DNA of 9,392 nt from Chloroflexota bacterium (GTDB lineage Bacteria; Chloroflexota; Limnocylindria; Limnocylindrales; CSP1-4). A model generated the notes under the pieces. It did no database searches. It was not told the DNA's origin and saw only the letters and a list, made by a program, of their open reading frames with translations. The stretch covers positions 1-9,392 of the forward strand of contig JAKAAV010000056.1 in assembly GCA_021802185.1 (NCBI GenBank), in the 5' to 3' direction. The position numbers and the translations under genes were made by a program. This document shows positions 7,019 to 9,392 of the stretch, piece by piece; position 1 is the stretch's first letter; the number at the start of each line of letters is the position of its first letter.

Positions 7019-7633
7019 TCACCGGGCGACCGTCTCCCTGCATCCCTCCACACCAATCATGTAGTGGCGGCCGCACGCCGGGCAGTGGGCCTCGCCCTCT
7101 CCGTCGGCCGCAAACTGCTCCCCTGCCGCGCCGGCCAGTCGCTGGCCGCAGGCACACACCCAGCCGAGGCGGCGTGCCGGATTGCCGGCCACCAGCGCGT
7201 GGTCTGGGACGCGGCGCGTGACCACGGCGCCGGCGCCCACCGTGGCGAACCGTCCGACGTCGTTGCCGGCCACGACGATCGCCCCCGCGCCGATCGAGCA
7301 GCCGTAGCCGAGCGTGATCGTGCTCACGGTCCAGTCGTCCGCGCCGGCCAGGGCACCGTCGGCCGTGATGCTCCGGGGAAAGCGGTCGTTCGTCAGGATC
7401 GCGCCGGGACCGATGAAGACGCCCGTCCCGACGGTCACGCCGTGATACACGAGCGCGCCGTTCTGGATCTTGCAGCGGTCGCCGATCTGGACGCCGAAGT
7501 CGACGTAGACGTCCTTGCCGAGGATGCAGTCGTCGCCGATCACGACGCCCTCGCGGACCTGCGCGCGGTTCCAGATGCTGGTGCGCTCGCCGATGCGAGC
7601 CTCCGGCGAGACGTCGGCAGATGGGTGGATCAC
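7019..7633 (-). CDS. Left-handed beta-helix sugar N-acetyltransferase (WbpD/WlbB-like) with C-terminal zinc ribbon
   Basis: 204-residue acetyl-CoA-dependent transferase that probably N-acetylates the C3 amino group of UDP-GlcNAc3NA. Residues 2-150 are hexapeptide repeats (IHPSADVSPEARIGERT, VVIGDDCILGKDVYVDFGV, VTVGTGVFIGPGAIL, ITLGYGCSIGAGAIVVAG, DVGRFATVGAGAVVT), which form a trimeric left-handed beta-helix. TNDRFPR (81-87) carries the Asn at the site described as catalytic in WbpD/WlbB. HALVAGNPARRLGWVC (145-160) ends the helix. The tail then has C160-x-C162 and C184-x2-C187, a small zinc-ribbon-like module seen in some relatives. The GTG at 7633 is chosen because the family begins at IHPSA and because a TACACT box 7 nt upstream suggests a leaderless mRNA; the upstream open frame to 7759 is Arg/Ser/Ala-rich with no family similarity. 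It is the first gene of the sugar operon, 43 bp before the aminotransferase. Confidence 0.88.
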   Translation of the reverse strand: MIHPSADVSPEARIGERTSIWNRAQVREGVVIGDDCILGKDVYVDFGVQIGDRCKIQNGALVYHGVTVGTGVFIGPGAILTNDRFPRSITADGALAGADDWTVSTITLGYGCSIGAGAIVVAGNDVGRFATVGAGAVVTRRVPDHALVAGNPARRLGWVCACGQRLAGAAGEQFAADGEGEAHCPACGRHYMIGVEGCRETVAR

Positions 7634-7640
7634 GAGCGCG

Positions 7641-7646
7641 AGTGTA
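7641..7646 (-). promoter_or_regulatory. Putative -10 box (TACACT) of the sugar operon, leaderless start
   Basis: TACACT on the minus strand ends 7 nt before the GTG at 7633, which puts the predicted transcript start at or next to the start codon. There is no Shine-Dalgarno in this interval and the -35 region is weak. The match to TANNNT and the identical hexamer before the glycosyltransferase at 2179 support the call. Confidence 0.5.
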
Positions 7647-7773
7647 GCGGATGGCGTTGACGGTCTCGCTCTGCCGGAAGGCAGCGAGGTGCGGGCCGGG
7701 TGGCCGTTGGTGCGAGAGGAATGGCGTCGAGCGGCGGCACGGACGGCGGCCCGCCCCACGCTCCGGGCACCCG

Positions 7774-7797
7774 TGAAGGGACTCCTGAAGGGACGCC
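7774..7797 (+). repeat. 12-bp tandem direct repeat upstream of the metal-operon promoter
   Basis: Two adjacent copies of TGAAGGGAC(T/G)CC differ at one position and end 2 bp before the TTGACG -35 hexamer. The period is a little over one helical turn, so both copies face about the same side of DNA. It could be a regulator site or chance low complexity. Confidence 0.5.
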
Positions 7798-7799
7798 TC

Positions 7800-7829
7800 T
7801 TGACGGGGGCCGCGCCCGCGTGCCATCAT
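7800..7829 (+). promoter_or_regulatory. Putative sigma-70-type promoter of the transporter-regulator operon
   Basis: TTGACG (7800-7805) matches the -35 consensus at five of six positions. CATCAT (7824-7829) matches the -10 consensus at four of six, with an 18-bp spacer. Transcription would start around 7836, inside the Fur/Zur-like box, leaving a leader of about 46 nt before the ATG at 7882. Confidence 0.5.
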
Positions 7830-7835
7830 CCTCCC

Positions 7836-7856
7836 TGCAAATGCGACTCATTCTCA
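7836..7856 (+). promoter_or_regulatory. Fur/Zur-like operator
   Basis: A 21-bp imperfect palindrome: left half TGCAAATG, five bases CGACT, right half CATTCTCA. The reverse complement of the right half is TGAGAATG, so the halves agree at six of eight positions. The core AATG-N5-CATT is the same as in Fur and Zur boxes. It is one of the few A/T-rich stretches in the window and lies just after the -10 box over the predicted start site, as expected for a repressor. The second gene of the operon encodes a Fur-family protein, so autoregulation is likely. Confidence 0.7.
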
Positions 7857-7881
7857 AACACGAGCCGGAGCCCCGCTGCCG

Positions 7882-8793
7882 ATGCTGACCCCCCACCCCG
7901 AGGGCATCGTCCCCGTGCTCGTCACGGCGCTGCTGCTCGGCATCCTCCACGGGATCACGCCGGACGAGCACACGTGGCCGATCACCGTGAGCTACGCGAT
8001 CGGTGCGGCATCCGGGCGGCGCGGCCTGGAGGCCGGGCTCCTCTTCTCCGCGGCGTTCACGCTGCAGCGCGCGATCGCGTCGGAGCTGGCCTACCTGGCG
8101 CTCGCGCCGATCCTCGCGAGCGGCGAGCTGAACGCGGTGATCGACCTGCTCGTCGGGATCGTCATGGCGGTGTCGGGCGCGTACATCCTGCGCCTCGGAC
8201 GGGAGCTGCATCTCACCGAGTGGTTCGAGGAACTCCTCCATCGGGCCTTCCGGCTGGGGCCGCAGGACGGTACCGCGGGAATCCTCGAGCCCGGCGCCGG
8301 CCGGCCCATCCCGCTCCGGATGACGCTGGTCCACGGCTTCGTCGCCGGCTGGGGAACGGGCGCGTTCGCGATCATCATCTACACGGTGCTGGCACCGGCC
8401 ATGCCCAACGCGGCGGTTGCGTTCCTGCCGGGTCTGCTGTTCGGCATCGGCACGATGCTCGTCCAGGCGGCGGCGGGCGCGGCGATCGGCGCGTGGATGC
8501 GGACCCGCGGCTTCGGCGAGCAGGCGATGAACTACGTCTCACGGGCCGTCGCCGGCAACACGCTCCTCTACGGCGGCATGCTGTTCGCCGCGTGGGGGTT
8601 CGTCTCGCTGGCGTTCCCGGGCGTGGCCGACACGCTCGACCGCGGGATCCCGACAGGCCTCGCCATCCCGAACCTCGACAGCGTGAACGCCGGCCTGATC
8701 CTCGTCGCGTTCATCGTCGCCGTCATCGCCGCGGGAAGCTTCGTGCGCGCCGTGCGCCGGCTGCCCATGCGCGTCGAGGGGCGCGGGCGATGA
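7882..8793 (+). CDS. Polytopic membrane protein, NiCoT/NicO-like putative metal transporter
   Basis: 303-residue integral membrane protein with about six to seven hydrophobic segments (roughly 9-28, 51-77, 86-104, 147-172, 176-205, 219-246, 266-290) and a polar loop at 105-145. The first segment ends in ILHGITPDEHTWPITVSYAIG (21-41): His23-x4-Asp28-Glu29-His30, close to the His-x4-Asp-His signature of NiCoT nickel/cobalt permeases. A second histidine motif, LVHGFVAGWGTGAF (149-162), begins the second half, as in NicO/UreH/SafE-like proteins. Metal transport is therefore inferred, not shown; nickel, cobalt, zinc or iron are possible, as is a non-metal role. The ATG at 7882 has GGAG about 11 nt upstream. 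The Fur/Zur-like box before it and the Fur-family gene that overlaps its stop by 4 bp support a metal-responsive role and, if the box is a repressor site, import under metal shortage. Confidence 0.75.
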   Translation: MLTPHPEGIVPVLVTALLLGILHGITPDEHTWPITVSYAIGAASGRRGLEAGLLFSAAFTLQRAIASELAYLALAPILASGELNAVIDLLVGIVMAVSGAYILRLGRELHLTEWFEELLHRAFRLGPQDGTAGILEPGAGRPIPLRMTLVHGFVAGWGTGAFAIIIYTVLAPAMPNAAVAFLPGLLFGIGTMLVQAAAGAAIGAWMRTRGFGEQAMNYVSRAVAGNTLLYGGMLFAAWGFVSLAFPGVADTLDRGIPTGLAIPNLDSVNAGLILVAFIVAVIAAGSFVRAVRRLPMRVEGRGR

Positions 8794-9374
8794 TCGAGAG
8801 CACTGCCAGGCGCACTCCCGGGGCGCAGAGGTCTCCGACCGGAACAGTCCCGATCCCCGAGGCGCCCGGGCCCGCTCAGGCGTCGGAGTCGGGCCGCGGT
8901 GCGCGCGACTCGGCGCCCGAGCCCGCGACGGATGCGCGCGGGGTCGAGCGCGCGGAGGCGCGCGGGGCTGAGCGCGCGGAGGCGCTCGCGATCCTCGGCC
9001 CGTCCGTCACCGCCCCCCGGCGGGCGATCGTCGAGGTCATGCTCGCATCGAACCGCCTCCGCACGCCCGAGGACCTCCTGCGCGAGGCGCGAACGCGGGC
9101 ACAGGCGACGAGCCTGGCGACGGTGTACCGGACGCTCGAGCGGCTGACCCTCGCCGGCCGGGTCAAGCGTGCCACGCTGAGCTCGGGTGCCGTCGGGTAC
9201 GCGTACTGCGGCACCGGCCACCACGAGCACGCGATCTGCCTCGGCTGCGGCGAGCTCCGCCCGGTATCGCCGTGCCTGATCTCGGGATCACCCGAGATCG
9301 AGGCCTTCTCCGTGACGTCGCACGTGCTCGATTTCTACGGGCGCTGCGACCGCTGCGTCGCCGAGGACGCCTAG
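8790..9374 (+). CDS. Fur-superfamily metalloregulator (Zur-like) with N-terminal extension
   Basis: 194-residue DNA-binding repressor; Fur proteins are usually 130-160 residues. Residues 1-60 are a charged Arg/Ala/Glu/Pro-rich extension. The winged helix covers about 62-128, with recognition helix SLATVYRTLERLTLAG (108-123). The metal/dimer domain has CGTGHHEHAICLGCGEL (140-156) and HVLDFYGRCDRC (178-189). Cys150, Cys153, Cys186 and Cys189 make the structural zinc site. Cys140, His145 and His147 have the spacing of the regulatory zinc ligands of Mycobacterium tuberculosis FurB/Zur (Cys76, His81, His83), but the position of its Asp62 appears to be Lys126. The ATG at 8790 overlaps the transporter stop (ATGA) and has GAGGGG 8 nt upstream, so the extension is probably translated. 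It likely represses its own operon through the 7836-7856 box. Zur is favoured over Fur; Nur is not excluded. Confidence 0.88.
   Translation: MIESTARRTPGAQRSPTGTVPIPEAPGPAQASESGRGARDSAPEPATDARGVERAEARGAERAEALAILGPSVTAPRRAIVEVMLASNRLRTPEDLLREARTRAQATSLATVYRTLERLTLAGRVKRATLSSGAVGYAYCGTGHHEHAICLGCGELRPVSPCLISGSPEIEAFSVTSHVLDFYGRCDRCVAEDA
8946..8985 (+). repeat. Short direct repeat inside the regulator's N-terminal extension
   Basis: GAGCGCGCGGAGGCGC occurs at 8946-8961 and again at 8970-8985, a 24-bp period in frame. It encodes two copies of an 8-residue unit, ARGVERAE and ARGAERAE, directly before the winged-helix domain. It probably arose by slippage. Confidence 0.7.
9278..9299 (+). repeat. 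Perfect 9-bp inverted repeat inside the regulator gene
   Basis: Arms GATCTCGGG and CCCGAGATC flank the 4-nt loop ATCA. The stem is perfect and lies between the codons of the two Cys-x2-Cys pairs. It would form a stable mRNA hairpin; there is no T-run, so it is not a terminator. The function is unknown. Confidence 0.6.
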
Positions 9375-9392
9375 CACCGACCGGGCACGCCT

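Larger units (their letters stand above)
7634..7881. other. Divergent intergenic region with regulatory sites
   Basis: This 248-bp gap separates the minus-strand sugar operon from the plus-strand metal operon. It holds the TACACT box of the sugar operon, a 12-bp tandem repeat, a -35/-10 pair and a Fur/Zur-like box. Short open frames cross it on both strands, but none has a ribosome site or a recognisable product, so no gene is called. Confidence 0.7.

Noticed and set aside
7634..7759. Longer acetyltransferase starting at ATG 7759
   Set aside because: The extra 42 residues are not hexapeptide-like, and no ribosome site was seen. The TACACT box would then be inside the gene.
7515..9374. 619-codon plus-strand frame ending in the Fur-family protein
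   Set aside because: Its first 425 residues are shadows of the acetyltransferase, the intergenic region and the transporter. Only the part from 8790 reads as a real protein.
9375..9392. Possible terminator after the regulator
   Set aside because: Only 18 bases remain and no inverted repeat with a T-run is visible.
1..9392. Mobile element, CRISPR array or defence system
   Set aside because: No transposase, integrase, terminal repeats, regularly spaced repeats or defence domains were seen; coding style is even across the window.

Overview
This is a very GC-rich, densely packed window with GTG starts, 4-bp stop/start overlaps and an actinobacterial-type Zur-like regulator. It looks chromosomal. 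The style fits Actinomycetota (for example Thermoleophilia) or a high-GC Chloroflexota lineage, but the sequence alone does not settle the phylum. No tRNA, rRNA, CRISPR array, transposase or integrase was seen.

Left and centre (1-7633, all minus strand): a cell-surface polysaccharide cluster. In transcription order it encodes a left-handed beta-helix N-acetyltransferase (WbpD-like), a PLP sugar aminotransferase (WbpE-like), a Gfo/Idh/MocA sugar dehydrogenase (WbpB-like), a UDP-sugar 6-dehydrogenase (WbpA/WecC-like), a non-hydrolysing UDP-GlcNAc 2-epimerase (WecB/WbpI-like) and two GT4-type glycosyltransferases. The second glycosyltransferase runs off the left edge. Together the first five match every step of the known Pseudomonas/Bordetella route from UDP-GlcNAc to UDP-2,3-diacetamido-2,3-dideoxy-mannuronic acid. 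The two glycosyltransferases would then place this or related sugars into a surface glycan. Three of the six gene junctions are 4-bp GTGA/ATGA overlaps, which points to translational coupling. The first gene and the first glycosyltransferase both have a TACACT -10-like box 7-8 nt before the start codon and no clear Shine-Dalgarno, suggesting leaderless transcripts and an internal promoter.

Middle gap (7634-7881): a 248-bp divergent intergenic region. It holds the putative leaderless promoter of the sugar operon, a 12-bp tandem repeat, a -35/-10 pair for the plus-strand operon and a 21-bp inverted repeat with the AATG-N5-CATT core of Fur/Zur boxes lying over the predicted transcription start.

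Right (7882-9374, plus strand): a two-gene metal operon. It encodes a polytopic membrane protein with a histidine/acidic motif like NiCoT/NicO nickel-cobalt transporters, then, overlapping by ATGA, a Fur-superfamily repressor with a long N-terminal extension and a Cys/His pattern resembling the regulatory zinc site of actinobacterial Zur (FurB). The box, the transporter and the regulator together suggest a self-regulated metal-homeostasis unit. The metal and the direction of transport are not known.
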